The notes beneath the pieces are model-generated. The model saw only the letters and a list, made by a program, of their open reading frames with translations, did no database searches and was not told the DNA's origin. The position numbers and the translations under genes are program-made. Shown in pieces: positions 29,205-40,199 of a DNA stretch of 64,000 bases (positions are counted from its first letter, which is position 1; every line of letters begins with the position of its first letter). The stretch spans positions 100,939,497-101,003,496 of the forward strand of contig OY757020.1 in NCBI GenBank assembly GCA_963580285.1, given 5' to 3'. This DNA comes from Lucinisca nassula. Taxonomy: Eukaryota > Mollusca > Bivalvia > Lucinida > Lucinidae.

Positions 29205-30940
29205 TCTGTTTTGGTCTATAAAAAATTCGAATGAGGTTTTAAATAAATTGAAATCTAGACAGTTTCGTGCTTCTAGTCTGTCTACCTACGATTTTTCCAC
29301 TCTTTACACTACACTTCCTCATAATCTTATAAAAGAAAAGCTTAATGATTTAATTGAATGGGCTTTTCACAGAGAAGATTCTCTCTATCTTGCATGTAAT
29401 GTCAGAAATGCATTTTTCACTTCTAAAGAGCATAAGAATTATACACTTTGGTCACGTCAGAAAGTGTGTGATGCCCTCACCTTTCTACTTGACAATATTT
29501 ATATTAGATTCGGTACTAAGTTATTTAGACAAGTTGTGGGTATTCCGATGGGTACTAATTGCGCACCTCTTGTGGCTGATCTGTTCTTGTATTGTTATGA
29601 AAGAGACTTCATTTTGTCGCTTTCCATTGATAACCAATCTGAAATTATTGAAGCTTTTAGCTCTACTTCTAGATATTTAGATGATTTATTAAATATTGAT
29701 AATACCTATTTTGATGGTTTGATCAGTCAGATTTACCCCCTAGAACTTCAGTTAAATAAAGCAAATTCTTCTGATACCGAGGCCCCGTTTTTGGATTTAC
29801 ATCTATCTATTGTAGATGGATTTGTTTCGTGCAAAATTTATGATAAACGCGATGACTTTGATTTTGAGATTGTAAATTTTCCTTTTTTGGATGGTGATGT
29901 TCCTCGTGCGCCATCCTATGGCGTTTATATTTCGCAATTAATTCGATTTGCTAGAGTTTGTAGTCATGTAACTGACTTCAACACTCGTAATAAATTATTA
30001 ACGGCTAATCTTCTTAATCAGGGTTATCGGTACCATAAACTACGCAAAGCCTTTTCAAAATTTTATAGACGCCATTCTGATTTAATTTCAAAATTCAATA
30101 TTGGACTTAAATCTCTTCTGCAACAAGGTCTATCGGAACCCGAATTTTATGGTGACTTAGTATATAAATTCAGAAAAATATATAACCGCAATGACTTCAG
30201 CACCCAATTTCGTAAAATCATTCTTCGATATAAAAAGATTGGGTACAACATGGATATTATACGACAGACTGCATGCATGGTAGTTAACCCAATCACGGTT
30301 GGCAACTTTGCTTCCCTCTTTAATTGCACGCCGGTGGGTCAGGCCTCAGATTCTACGACGGCTCCAACGTAAAGGCTTATTGAAAATTAAAGAGATAATG
30401 TTGGTTGGTGCCTGATGCTCTGTCTCTGGTCGGGCTCATCGGAGTCTAACTGTTGGTTTTCTTTTGCTCCAGCATTTCAGTGGTTTCTTGCTGTCGAGTC
30501 CTCACCGTTGTCTCACCTCTGTGGTTCTTTGATTTCTGTGTTCACGGAGATGTTGCACTGATGAGTTAGGAGGCCTTCATGCGGACTGAACAAATTATTT
30601 TTCTAAATCGCGACGGAAGTAAGGGCGAGGATTGTGGCCACGTAAAATCGATTTAAGCCCCCCAGTGGAAATCTTCCACTGACCGTTCCAAGGCGGCTCT
30701 TCTGTGGCGATTTATTTATGTTGTTGTTTGTTACTTGCTGTGTGTATCACTTGTGTCTTTTAATTTTGGATGGCCATATGGCCATTTTGTGGGAAAGTAA
30801 CTGTCCATATGGCCTTCCTTTGTTTGGGTTTCCATTATGGTCTGGTCGCTTAATGTTTGTATTTCTTTCCCTTTGGTGTCTTTTATGGATGGAGTAAGTT
30901 AATTGTATCAATTCCTGATCTTTGTTTTACTTCTACTTTA
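29205..30940 (+). mobile_element. Naiad copy (RT C-terminal two thirds plus 3' UTR)
   Basis: Starts inside the RT (FWSIKNSNEVLNKLK) and runs to the 3' end ...GTTTTACTTCTAC at ~30940. The best-preserved RT part in the window. 3' UTR 30373-30940 includes the hairpin CAGTGGAAATCTTCCACTG. 5'-truncated; lies inside the Mutator-like element. Confidence 0.88.
29248..30372 (+). CDS. Naiad (Penelope-like) reverse transcriptase, C-terminal fragment
   Basis: 374 codons open, no stop. Motifs: 'LSTYDFSTLYTTLPHNLI' (motif A, YDFSTLYT), 'VGIPMGTNCAPLVADLFL' (motif B), 'SRYLDDLLNI' (motif C, YLDD) and 'FLDLHLSIVDGFVSCKIYDK' (motif D/E area). Penelope-like RTs are the relatives of telomerase. Here the C-terminus has no endonuclease; the intact copy at 55578-60494 shows the GIY-YIG domain is at the N-terminus. 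No in-frame TGA in this part. The ATG at 29248 is only the first Met after truncation. Confidence 0.85.
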   Translation: MKSRQFRASSLSTYDFSTLYTTLPHNLIKEKLNDLIEWAFHREDSLYLACNVRNAFFTSKEHKNYTLWSRQKVCDALTFLLDNIYIRFGTKLFRQVVGIPMGTNCAPLVADLFLYCYERDFILSLSIDNQSEIIEAFSSTSRYLDDLLNIDNTYFDGLISQIYPLELQLNKANSSDTEAPFLDLHLSIVDGFVSCKIYDKRDDFDFEIVNFPFLDGDVPRAPSYGVYISQLIRFARVCSHVTDFNTRNKLLTANLLNQGYRYHKLRKAFSKFYRRHSDLISKFNIGLKSLLQQGLSEPEFYGDLVYKFRKIYNRNDFSTQFRKIILRYKKIGYNMDIIRQTACMVVNPITVGNFASLFNCTPVGQASDSTTAPT

Positions 30941-31376
30941 TCATTGCCTATTTTCCCTTTTTGTTCGTAATTGTTAAAAAAATAATAATGTCAAGTAACC
31001 CATCCATCCATTTGTTCCGATCTTAGGACGAAAGGTACCGAATATATAATGTGATTATCTTATTTATGCCGTCAATTACTAATAGCTGCAAACGGCCACT
31101 TGTTTACTGATTACGTAATTGTTCGCTTAATCCTTTTCAACTGATAAAACTTTTCACACCTAATGAATAGTCACAAGTGTGTCTCTGCAAAGATGGCACG
31201 GCCAAGTGTCGGCGACCGATAGAATATTAAATCTTTAATGTTATTTCAAATGTTTTATTTTTTTTACTTTAGTTTTACAGTATTGAAAATTTTATCTAAT
31301 AAATAAATACGTTAATAAAAATAAAATATAAATTTTCTGATGAAAGAGTGTGATACTTTTGCATATTTCTGCTCCA

Positions 31377-31441
31377 AACATAGATTGTTGTCACTCATTA
31401 GTACTCCAAGGTGGTTCTAATGAGTAACCAGAACTTATGTC
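31377..31441. repeat. Foldback family D member
   Basis: Arms around AACATAGATTGTTGTCACTC / GAGTAACCAGAACTTATGTC with a short loop; a diverged member of the family at 11036. Confidence 0.6.
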
Positions 31442-31446
31442 TTAGA

Positions 31447-32120
31447 GGGAGGCCTTCATGCGGACTGAAGAGATTATTTGTCTAAATCCCGACGGAAGTG
31501 GGGGCGGAGGGGGGTGTGGCCACGGTGGAGTTGGTTTCGCTGATTGTTCCGGGGCGGTTCTTCTGTCGTGGTTTATTTTTGTTATGGCTTGTTTTTGAGT
31601 GCGTGTCGCTTATATAATTTTGTTTTGACTAACCAATATTGGCCATTTTGTGGGAAAGTAACTGTCCTTTTGGCTTACCGCAAGTGATGTTTCCAAAAGG
31701 GTCCAGTTGTTTCATGTTTGTGTTTCTTTCCCTTGATGTCTCTGATGGGAGCTGTGGGTTAATTGTATCGATTCCTGATCATTGCCTTCACTTCTATCAT
31801 AGTAGGAATATGGAAAATAATGTATAAAAAATAGAAGTAGAGGCAATTATCAGGAATCGATACAATCAACCTTCAGCTTCCATCAGAGACACCAAAGGGA
31901 AAGACACACCGACATGAAACAACAGACCCTAATGGAAACACCAACAGTGGAAAGCCAAAAGGACAGTCACTTTCCAACAAAATGGCCAATAGGCTATCCA
32001 AAATAAAATAACATAAGCGACACAAACACCCAAAAGACAAACCATAACAAAAATAAACAGCGACAGAAGAACCCTGTAGAATAGAAGTAAAGGCTATGAT
32101 AAGGAATCGGTTCAATTACC
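31447..32120. mobile_element. Inverted pair of Naiad subfamily-b 3' ends
   Basis: 31447-31800 (+) is a diverged Naiad 3' UTR (GATTCCTGATCATTGCC terminal form). 31827-32075 (-) is the same end reversed, so the two 3' tips face each other across ~25 bp; 32079-32120 (-) is a third short tip. No coding sequence. Confidence 0.75.
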
Positions 32121-33057
32121 CAACATTGAAAACACCAGTTTCAATATATAAGAGTGGGGGATTAAACTGCAGATGTGTCCCACACACTCCGACCGCTATA
32201 TTCTGCATAGACTGGATGAATGCTGGATCCACGGGGAAGACATTCTCAAATGTGACACTTTCTTAATTTTTTTCCCTCAGCGCATGCGCGTGTTTAAGAT
32301 TTGCAATTCAAGAAGAAAGAATGGCATTTGGTTTAGTGTCTCGGCAAGTAGGTATGTTATGACGGGACTTATGTCCGACAGTCAGGTACCGATAGTGTCC
32401 CCATTGCAGGGATCCTAACAGTCTATCAGGTATTACAAGGACCGAGATGTTGCCCTTAAGCAAGAAAAATGTAAGGGAAAAATGAGTTTAAAAATGTCAT
32501 TAAAGATGTATGTAGGGAAATTCTGGGTAACAAGACAAACTTTAGTTTAATTAGGGGAATTTGAGTTTTGATTATGTATTCATTTGTCTGAAACCAATAG
32601 TGATAAATCACCAAGGGAAATGATTACTGAAAGGGGGATTAGATTTTTTAAGACGCTACCTCCCCTGAAGGAAAGCCGGTGTGGCCATTCCCATTGACGC
32701 TCCATGTGTTACTCTATTTATTAACACTTGACCTGCTGAATATATTAATTCTGCTTCTATCAACCAATCAAATAACTAAATAGTTCAATCCTTACAAATT
32801 CACACCTCCAAAAGTCGCAAATTGTTTAACAAGCATGAACAGATCATCAGTTACATTTGCGCGGTGCCAGCTGGAAACTAAGGATAAAATTTCATCCTTG
32901 GGCTAACATGACGGGACGATAATGAGCAATTAAAAACAATGTTGAAAACTGGGGATACTATTTCCAATGTTAAAAACTGGGGATAGTATTTAAGTGTTAT
33001 TCATTCTAGGACAAAATCTTATCGAATCGACTGACTATTTAAACCAATGTGTATATA
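32121..33057. other. No gene seen
   Basis: AT-rich unassigned DNA inside the Mutator-like element. A short imperfect repeat of AAAACTGGGGATA occurs at ~32944 and ~32974. No family-like frame. Confidence 0.5.
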
Positions 33058-34327
33058 CGAGGATAGGCTGAAAAGTTCTGAGCCTGACCAAGAAGCAGGC
33101 ATCGAACAGCCATGAAATTTTGTATTCATTAAATCCAAGCCTTTATTACTTGGTTTGACTCAAATGAGTTCAAGTTTACCTGCAATAACGTCGAAATTCT
33201 AGACTTTGAAAAGTGATACTAGCACGTTTTTGAGAAATTGGACAAAATCTGGCATCGTGGTGTCATCAAGTACCTCCATAAAAAGGGGTTAGCTCCTAAG
33301 GACATTCATGCCGATATGGTTGCTACATTAGGGGATGATGCTCCTTCTTATGCAACCGTGAAAAGGTGGGCAGCAAATTTTAAGATGGGCAAGGACAGCC
33401 TTGAAGATGATGACCGGTGTGGACGACCACAACGGCAACAACTGAGGAAACCATCCACCAAGTGCACAGGGCCGTGATGGATGACAGGCGTTTAACTGTG
33501 AATCAGTTAGCTAACACTGTTGGCATCTCCCATGGACGAGTAGAGAACATTCTACACAGTGAATTTGGAATGTGGAAGGTTTCCGCCAGATAGGTGCTAC
33601 GGCTTTTGACGCCTGACCAGACTGAACCTGTCACAAGCCAACTTGGCTATAATTGAAGCAGACCAAGATGGTTTTCTTGACCGTTTTGTCACTCAGGATG
33701 AGTGTTGGGTTCATCACTTTGAGCCAGAGACCAAAAGACAATCCATGCAATGGAAGCACCCTGGCTAACCCCCTCCAAAGAAGGCAAAGGTCGTCTCCTC
33801 TGCAGGGAAGGTGATGGCATTAGTGTTCTGGGATGCCAAGGGTATAATATTCATAGATTACCTTCAAAAGGGCAGAACAATTAATGTGGAGTATTATGCA
33901 GTTCTGCTTAAACAATTGCGAAAAGCAATTAAGGTTAAACGACCCAGAAAATTGACAAAAGGGGTCTTGTTCCATCAGGACAATGCGCCTGCTTAGAAAT
34001 CGGTTGTCGCAATGGCCGCTGTGCATAACTGTGGCTTCACCCTCCGTATTCACCTGATCTAGCTCCATCAGATTATTTCCTGTTTCCAAACATGAAAAAG
34101 CACTTGGCTGGGCAGCAATATTGGTCAGACGAGGAGGTGATAGCTGCTGTGGAGGAGTTTTTCAGGGACCAAGATGATACCTTCTATACCACTGGGATCC
34201 AAGGACTCCAGCATCGCTGGAGGAAGTGTGTGGACAGGAAGGGAGACTATGTTGAAAAGTAAGGCATTTTCAGCATGGACAAACCATTGGATCTTGGTCA
34301 GGCTCATAACTTTTCAGCCTACCCTCG
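33058..34327 (+). mobile_element. mariner (Tc1/mariner) transposon
   Basis: Inverted ends of ~38 bp (CGAGGATAGGCTGAAAAGTT at the left; CGAGGGTAGGCTGAAAAGTT reversed at the right) with TA on both sides (33056-33057, 34328-34329). 1,270 bp, the usual mariner size. Carries one broken transposase. Confidence 0.93.
33238..34262 (+). pseudogene. mariner transposase, degraded
   Basis: N-terminal helix-turn-helix region from 33238 ('GVIKYLHKKGLAPKDIHADM', then 'TVKRWAANFKMGKDSLEDDD'), frameshift near 33430, second helix-turn-helix ('TVNQLANTVGISHGRVENIL'). Catalytic parts remain in pieces: 'TQDECWVHHFEPE' (first D), 'LFHQDNAPA' (second D) and, in another frame, 'YSPDLAPSDYFLFP' (third D; DD34D spacing). 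Several stops and shifts; inactive. Confidence 0.88.
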
Positions 34328-34510
34328 TATATATGTGTATAGTGATATCTGTATACACTGATATCAGGTATTCTGAACGTGGCCAAATGTAAATCTTTTC
34401 ACGAAAATTGCTTCAATCATATCATAACATATGTAAAATAATAATAAATTTGTGTAATAATAATGGTGTCTTGGGGTGTCTTGTGGTGTCTTGGGGCTTT
34501 CAGACCGACC

Positions 34511-34725
34511 CCTCTAGTTCCTATAAGAAATCTAAAAGATCTGTGAAAGAAAATACAGAACCATCCGGGTATTGTGGTAGAAAAGGACATGGGAGCCACG
34601 CACCACCCCACATCAGAAAAAAGAATGCCCCGCATATGGAAAAATGTGCGACCGCTGCCACAAAAGCAACCACTTCCCCCAGGTATGCAGAGGGGGCTAA
34701 GCAGCCGCGGCTTTCTTGTATTTAG
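34511..34725 (+). pseudogene. gag: Retrotransposon gag, C-terminal zinc-knuckle part
   Basis: Continuation of the 27723 gag after the insertion: SSSYKKSKRSVKENTE then a knuckle region 'CGRKGHGSHAPPHIRKK' and degraded second knuckle (CDRCHKSNH in a shifted frame at ~34645). The reading frame joins exactly across one copy of the 11-bp duplication. Confidence 0.7.
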
Positions 34726-35261
34726 GTACCCCAGATAGAGAGATATATTTTGTAGCGGTGTATTTGTAGCTGCATGTTTCGTTTTCTTGGTCGTTTTCAC
34801 CCCGAGTCGTTTCGCCCTGATTAAGTGGGTTGTTTCGCCCTTATTTTTTTCAAGCCTTACGTTTGTTTTGGTATACTAAGGGGTTGATCGGGGGGGGGGG
34901 TATTGGAAGTCCCGGAAAACATTGTAATAACCTCTTTTGGTTACTGACGACTTATACGTCAGGTTTGAGCAAATGAGCTACCCCCTTTTTGAGAAAGACA
35001 TTCGAGCTCACATTACATAAATATAATGGGATTTATGTCTATGAAAATGACGGTGTATATGTAAAAATATGACATATTTCTCTCTGCTCCAAACTTAGAT
35101 TGCGTGTTGAAATATGACATATTTCTCTCTCTGCTCGAAACTTAGATTGCGTGTTGAACTGTCTAATTGTGTATGTTTTAGAAACAGAAATAAGAAAAAT
35201 AACGTATGTGTGAAAACCCACTGTTCACTGTATAAAGTGAGGTTCGGAAGAGGTTTTTTTC
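34726..35261. other. No gene; 48-bp tandem duplication at 35066-35160
   Basis: A block containing GACATATTTCTCTCTGCTCC and AAACTTAGATTGCGTGTTGA is present twice in a row. G-run at 34889-34899. Otherwise unassigned. Confidence 0.5.
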
Positions 35262-35505
35262 CGTTTGATTTGAGGTTTAACGTCCCCGTTACCACTGTAT
35301 AGGTCATTGTGGAGACGTTGCTTCCAATTTCGTGGGACTTTTACCCGACACTAAGATAAAATTACATCTCAAGCCCTATCGCCCAATGAAAACAATATGG
35401 TTTATAGGCATGGATTGTCTGACTCACACCACTTTGCATGGAATGGCTTAGATCCTCTTACAGTTTACCAGTACTTGTGTGTGGTCGGTTTCAAACCATT
35501 CTTTG
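35262..35505 (-). mobile_element. SINE-like repeat family C copy
   Basis: Reverse-oriented copy of 7225-7535 beginning GTTTGATTTGAGGTTTAACG; ends near the Naiad fragment at 35510. Confidence 0.7.
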
Positions 35506-35509
35506 ATAT

Positions 35510-36235
35510 AAAACGATTGGGTACAACATAAATGTTATAGGACAGACTGCATGCATGGTAGTTAACCCAGTCACCGTTGACAACTTTGCTTCCCTCTTTA
35601 ATTGCACGCCGGTGGGTCAGGCCTCAGATTCTATGACAGTTCCAACAAAAAGGCTTATTGAGAATTAGAGCGATCTAATTCAAGGTAATGTTGGTTGGTG
35701 CCTGATGCTCTGTCTCTGGTCGGGCCAATTAGAGTCTAACTGTTGGTTTTCTTTTGCTCCAGCATTTCAGTGGTTTCTTGCTGTCGAGTCCTCACCGTTG
35801 TTTCATCTCTGTGGTTGTTTGATTATTTGTGTTCACCGAGATGTTGCACTGATGAGTTTGGAGGCCTTCAAGCGGCCTGAACAAATTATTTGTCTAAATC
35901 ACGATGGCAGTAAGGGCGAGGATTGTGGCCAGGTAAAATCTATTTAAGCCCCCCAGTGGAATTCGTTTCCGCTGACTGTTCCAAGGCGGTTCTTCTGTCG
36001 CGGTTTGTTTTTGTTGTGGTTTGTCTTTGGGTGTTTGTGTCGCTCATATTTTTTTTATTTTGGATAGCCTATTGGCCATTTTTGTGGGAAAGTAACTGTC
36101 CTTTTGGCTTTCCGCTATTGATGTTTCCATTAGGGTCTGTTGTTTCATGGTTGTGTAATGTGTTTCTTTCCTGTTGGTGTCTCTGATGGGAGCTGTGGGT
36201 TGAATGTATCGATTCCTGATCATTGCTTAAACTTC
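35510..36235 (+). mobile_element. Naiad subfamily-b fragment (RT end plus 3' UTR)
   Basis: Starts within the last 40 codons of the RT (GATATAAAACGATTGGGTAC) and runs through a diverged 3' UTR. The hairpin corresponding to that of other copies here reads CAGTGGAA-TTCGT-TTCCGCTG. Followed by a short repeat C fragment (36240-36305, minus). Confidence 0.78.
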
Positions 36236-36485
36236 TTTTTTTCAGCATTGCATGCACGCATAATGCAGCCCATCTATGACTCAAGCCCCAATGGGCAGGG
36301 TCCATAAGGTTCAGAAGGGACTTAATTGCATATACTTACTAACATGTTTTATTTACTTAATAGATGTTTCTCAACAAATAGTGACGTAAGTCCGTGTGTA
36401 TGTAATAAGTTTATACGAATTAAGTATTGACACGACGAGATATACTGGAGAAGTACCATATAACTGGTTACATTGTTACCTAATC

Positions 36486-37017
36486 AGTCTTCTCTGTCTC
36501 TGTCTCTGGTCGGGCTCATCGGAGTCTAACTGTTGGTTTTCTTTTGCTCCAGCATTTCAGTGGTTTCTTGCTGTCGAGTCCTCACCGTTGTCTCACCTCT
36601 GTGGTTCTTTGATTTCTGTGTTCACGGAGATGTTGCACTGATGAGTTAGGAGACCTTCATGCGGACTGAACAAATTATTTGTCTAAATCGCGACGGAAGT
36701 AAGGGCGAGGATTGTGGCCACGTAAAATCGATTTAAGCCCCCCAGTGAAATCTTCCACTGACCGTTCGAAGGCGGCTCTTCTGTGGCGATTTATTTATGT
36801 TGTTGTTTGTTACTTACTGTGTGTATCACTTGTGTCTTTTAATTTTGGATGGCCATATGGCCATTTTGTGGGAAAGTAACTGTCCATATGGCCTTCCTTT
36901 GTTTAGGTTTCCATTATGGTCTGGTCGCTTAATGTTTGTATTTCTTTCCCTTTGGTGTCTTTTATGGATGGAGTAAGTTAATTGTATCAATTCCTGATCT
37001 TTGTTTTACTTTTACTT
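36486..37017 (+). mobile_element. Naiad 3' UTR fragment
   Basis: Matches 30420-30940 almost base for base from CTGTCTCTGGTCGGGCTCAT to the 3' end ...GTTTTACTTTTACTT. No coding part. Confidence 0.85.
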
Positions 37018-37963
37018 CACTGAGACGTCAAAACTTAATACAAACAAACAAACTAATTTTAAAGAGTAATAATCAAATACATATACAAAGTAGTGGTTTT
37101 AGAATATAAGTGTACATAAACTATATATAGTTATGTACATGTCTTCACAACCAGAATACTCAACCCACTAAGTTATCCTCATCCCAGTTGTTTTGGTTAG
37201 GGTTATTTTGAAAATGATGCATTTTTTCATCGCAACATTGTGTACAACTTTACGCAAGTTTTAGCAGACGAAAAAAATAACAGTACTGTTACCTCAGGTC
37301 ACTTTTACCATTAACAATAAACTGACAATCAGGAAGGGCTTTTAGTTTAAGCAGACGAAAAAAGTAACAGTACTGTTACCTCAGGCCACTTATATCATTA
37401 ACAATAAACTAAAAAGGTTATTTTTAAGTTGATACATAGTTCCCTGTACAGTATGTAATGTTATGTGTTTATTAAAGTGGTCATTTCCAAGTCTGTCTCT
37501 TCGTCCACAAACTCCCGACTTTCCACTATTTTACATAGACTTTAATCAGATGCGGAATACTTGGCGTGGGCATCACGAAACTCCCAGTCCGGGTCTGTAC
37601 TAAACCGCATGTCCATTGTCTTCATGTCTGTTCGCTCAAATTTGGGTCTTTTGTCTCTATTTCCACAGACAATGCTATTTTTGAGCTTTAATCTTGTCCG
37701 TCATCTCCCATCAGGAATTTTAGCAGACGATTTTTTATGTTTAAGAAGTTGGGTAAATGTCAGTCAACACACAATCAGCCGAGGCTAAGTTGAGATTAGA
37801 CTGGCCAGTGTTATGTAGCGCATTACAGTCACATAGACAAATTCAATTGGGTTTCTATGAAATCCTTTATATTTTCTCCTTTACTTTTCAGTCTGTTAAC
37901 AAGCTCTATATATATAATAAACCGCGAGAGCACTGAGCGATTAACTCCAGTGACTTCAAAGTA
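37018..37963. other. No gene; duplicated block with 16-bp palindrome
   Basis: An ~89-bp unit is present twice (about 37263-37325 and 37352-37414); the second contains the perfect palindrome GTAACAGTACTGTTAC. Remaining sequence unassigned. Confidence 0.5.
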
Positions 37964-38272
37964 GAAGTAAAACAAAGATCAGGAATCGATACAATTGACT
38001 TACTCCGCCCATCAAAGACACCAAAGGGAAAGAAACACAAACATGAAGCGACCAGACCATAATGGAAACCTAAACAAAAGAAGGCCATAAGGACAGTTAC
38101 TTTCCCACGAAATGGCCATCCAAAATAAAAAAGACAAAGGCCTTCCTTTGTTTAGGTTTTCATTATGGTCTTGTCGCTTCATGTTTGTGTTTCTTTCCCT
38201 TTGGTGTCTATGATGGGTGGAGTAAGTTAATTGTATCGATTCCTGATCTTTGTTTCACTTCTACTTTAATAT
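37964..38272. mobile_element. Naiad 3' ends in inverted, back-to-back arrangement
   Basis: 37964-38112 (-) and 38128-38272 (+) are two ~145-bp Naiad 3' tips pointing outward, making a 300-bp near-palindrome with a ~15-bp centre. Confidence 0.85.
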
Positions 38273-38274
38273 CC

Positions 38275-38570
38275 TTTATTCTAATTAATAGGTTGTGCTC
38301 ATTCATTAGGTCTTCAAATATTAAACTCGCAAAGTTTGTTTTAATACTAAAATCTATATTTATCTGTGGACGTCCCACAACTCCACCGATCTCTAATACA
38401 TGTTTTCTTATTTTAATTGTCGGTAATACATATGATGTAAACAGTTCTTCGTCAGACATCTGCCTTTTTACAGCTGTTTTCTCCTCTATCTTTACCTTTT
38501 CCCTATTTAGAAAATTTAATCCTTTTTGAAAAAACGCTCTATCCTCAACAGGCATTTCTCTAAAAGCCAT
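38275..38570 (-). pseudogene. Unrecognised reading-frame fragment
   Basis: About 100 codons, start at ATG 38570: 'MPVEDRAFFQKGLNFLNREK' followed by charged helical sequence and 'IKIRKHVLEIGGVVGRPQIN'. It is cut by the Naiad tip at 38272. It looks coding (no low complexity, even composition), but I do not recognise it; possibly a fragment of another element. Confidence 0.35.
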
Positions 38571-38845
38571 ATCCTAGGCGTCTTCAGAAAACTTTGCAAT
38601 CGTTTTAATGTCTTTAGCCTTAGTGAGTTGTTAGACCAAGTGGGGTGCGTTTTGCACTTTGAGCTGATATCTACTTTATCTTAACAGCCGACTGTCTTGA
38701 CGAAAAAGAACGAACTAACGACGCATTTATGAAACAGTCGGTCAAAAATTAAGTTGAGAAATGACTTTTTTTTCAATAGAGTTATATGTCTGCCAAGTCA
38801 ACAGTTAAGGATAAGCCGTCTGATCAGGATCATCACTTAACATAT

Positions 38846-39282
38846 ACAGATGATGATGATTTCGTGTTTAACGACGCGTCAACCCTCTTGGTGGGTCATA
38901 AGCGTCAGTCGGTTAATGTTTAAACGGCATGAATAATTATGACGATATTAAAAGTAACAAGTCAGAATGATAATGTATAAAAATCTGAAACAGTTAAATC
39001 TTATGAAAAAGACCAATTTCTTTTAAGAATAAAATAATGTTATCAACAGGTACATCTCGAAACAGTTGTTGCAAAGTGTCAGCTTTGAAATATAAAATAC
39101 GTGAGGGTGAAAAGTCAACACAGTCAATTAAGATATGTTTCACAGTGAATGGCTGATCACAACCTACACAAGAAGGCTGATCATCACCATTAAAAATATA
39201 AGAATGAGTAACTCTAGTATGGCCGATGTGCAGTCGTGTTAATACTACGTCCTCTTTTCTGGAAAACTGTGGAGGAGAGCAT
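38846..39282 (-). mobile_element. LINE 3' end fragment
   Basis: Minus-strand copy of the last ~430 bp of the LINE at 44526 (end of ORF2: 'VLTRLHIGHTRVTHSYIFNG' then the 3' UTR to a (CAT)n tail at 38846-38857). Joined at ~39282 directly to a Naiad fragment. Confidence 0.85.
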
Positions 39283-39850
39283 TTTGTTAGCGGCCTTGTC
39301 GGCAGGGGCCAAAACAAACTTCTTATGAAATTCTTGAATACCTAGTTTAAGATGACGTAAAGACGTCTTGGGCTTAGGAGGTAATAAGTTAGTATTTTGA
39401 GAATAGAAAGAAATGCGTTTATTCACTAGTTTTAAAATGCTAAGTTTCCAGTCCTCAAGGGCTTTATGCTCAACATACTCTCGCTTACACCATCGATTAC
39501 CGAATTCATTCAAGGAAGCAGCGATTTCATCTCTACATTTACTGAAATCAATTTTAGAAGGAAACCGACACCTCGGTCCTTTAGAAATTATATTCCTTAT
39601 CCTAGAATCAGGAATAATTTTCAAATTGCCAGTAATTACATGACCAGCAGCAGGATAGCAATACTTTGAGTTTTTACAATCACATGAATCAGGAGTATTA
39701 GTATCAATATCAAGATCTGAAACAAGCCTATTGAAATTAAAAATGATAGATCTGACAGGTTTGTTATATAGTCTGAAATCCCAGTCTGTTTAAAAAATGC
39801 CGAGATAGATTTATCAGTTTTTAATACCGCCAAGTCACTTTATTTCTTGG
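39283..39850 (-). mobile_element. Naiad fragment: CxC linker and start of RT
   Basis: Matches 58434-58930 of the long Naiad: 'DWKLSILKLVNKR', 'FHKKFVLAPADKAAN', and upstream the linker CDCKNSKYC (in a shifted frame). 5' and 3' parts absent. Confidence 0.8.
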
Positions 39851-40199
39851 TCGAAACATGACAGCGGCAGTCATTCCAGGCGCCGTGTTAGATGGAAAAG
39901 TCTGTCTTACAAACATAACAGAAAGCATAATATTGTCCCGCCTTCGATGGCTTCAGTACCGGCCTCAGATTTGTATAATCTGCGATAAATTTCTGCACCA
40001 CTCTACACTTTTTTGGCATCGGAAGCCATTTTGATTTGTATGACATGTCGGGTTCGCAATCTTGCAATTTTTAACCAGCTATTGTTTTGGTTTTCTAATA
40101 AACAATGCACAAACCAGTCTGTTTTTCAAGGGGACCAATCCAATTTATTACCGGTGAACATGTATAATTTTCATTGTGTACAGGTAGACGCGACTTCCG
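39851..40199. other. No gene seen
   Basis: Unassigned sequence between a Naiad fragment and the low-complexity frame. Confidence 0.45.

Larger units (their letters stand above)
28434..34510. mobile_element. Non-autonomous TIR element, Mutator-like, 6,077 bp
   Basis: Ends are ~46-bp inverted repeats beginning GGTCAGTCTGAAAGCCCCAA (left) and GGTCGGTCTGAAAGCCCCAA (right, reverse strand), continuing as CAAGACACC repeats. CCTCTAGTTCC (11 bp) is duplicated at 28423-28433 and 34511-34521. An 8-11-bp duplication with long TIRs points to Mutator-like elements. No matching transposase inside; its contents are other repeats (SINE, Naiads, foldback, mariner). Confidence 0.82.

Noticed and set aside
30555..30600. 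Hammerhead ribozyme in the Naiad 3' UTR (CTGATGAG ... GAAC)
   Set aside because: The second core box is GAAC rather than GAAA and no stem II pairs between them; Naiads are also known to lack canonical hammerheads.
30373..30940. A SECIS element
   Set aside because: I looked for RTGA ... AA ... GA pairs with a 10-13-bp stem and found none convincing by eye. Left as a computation to run, not claimed.
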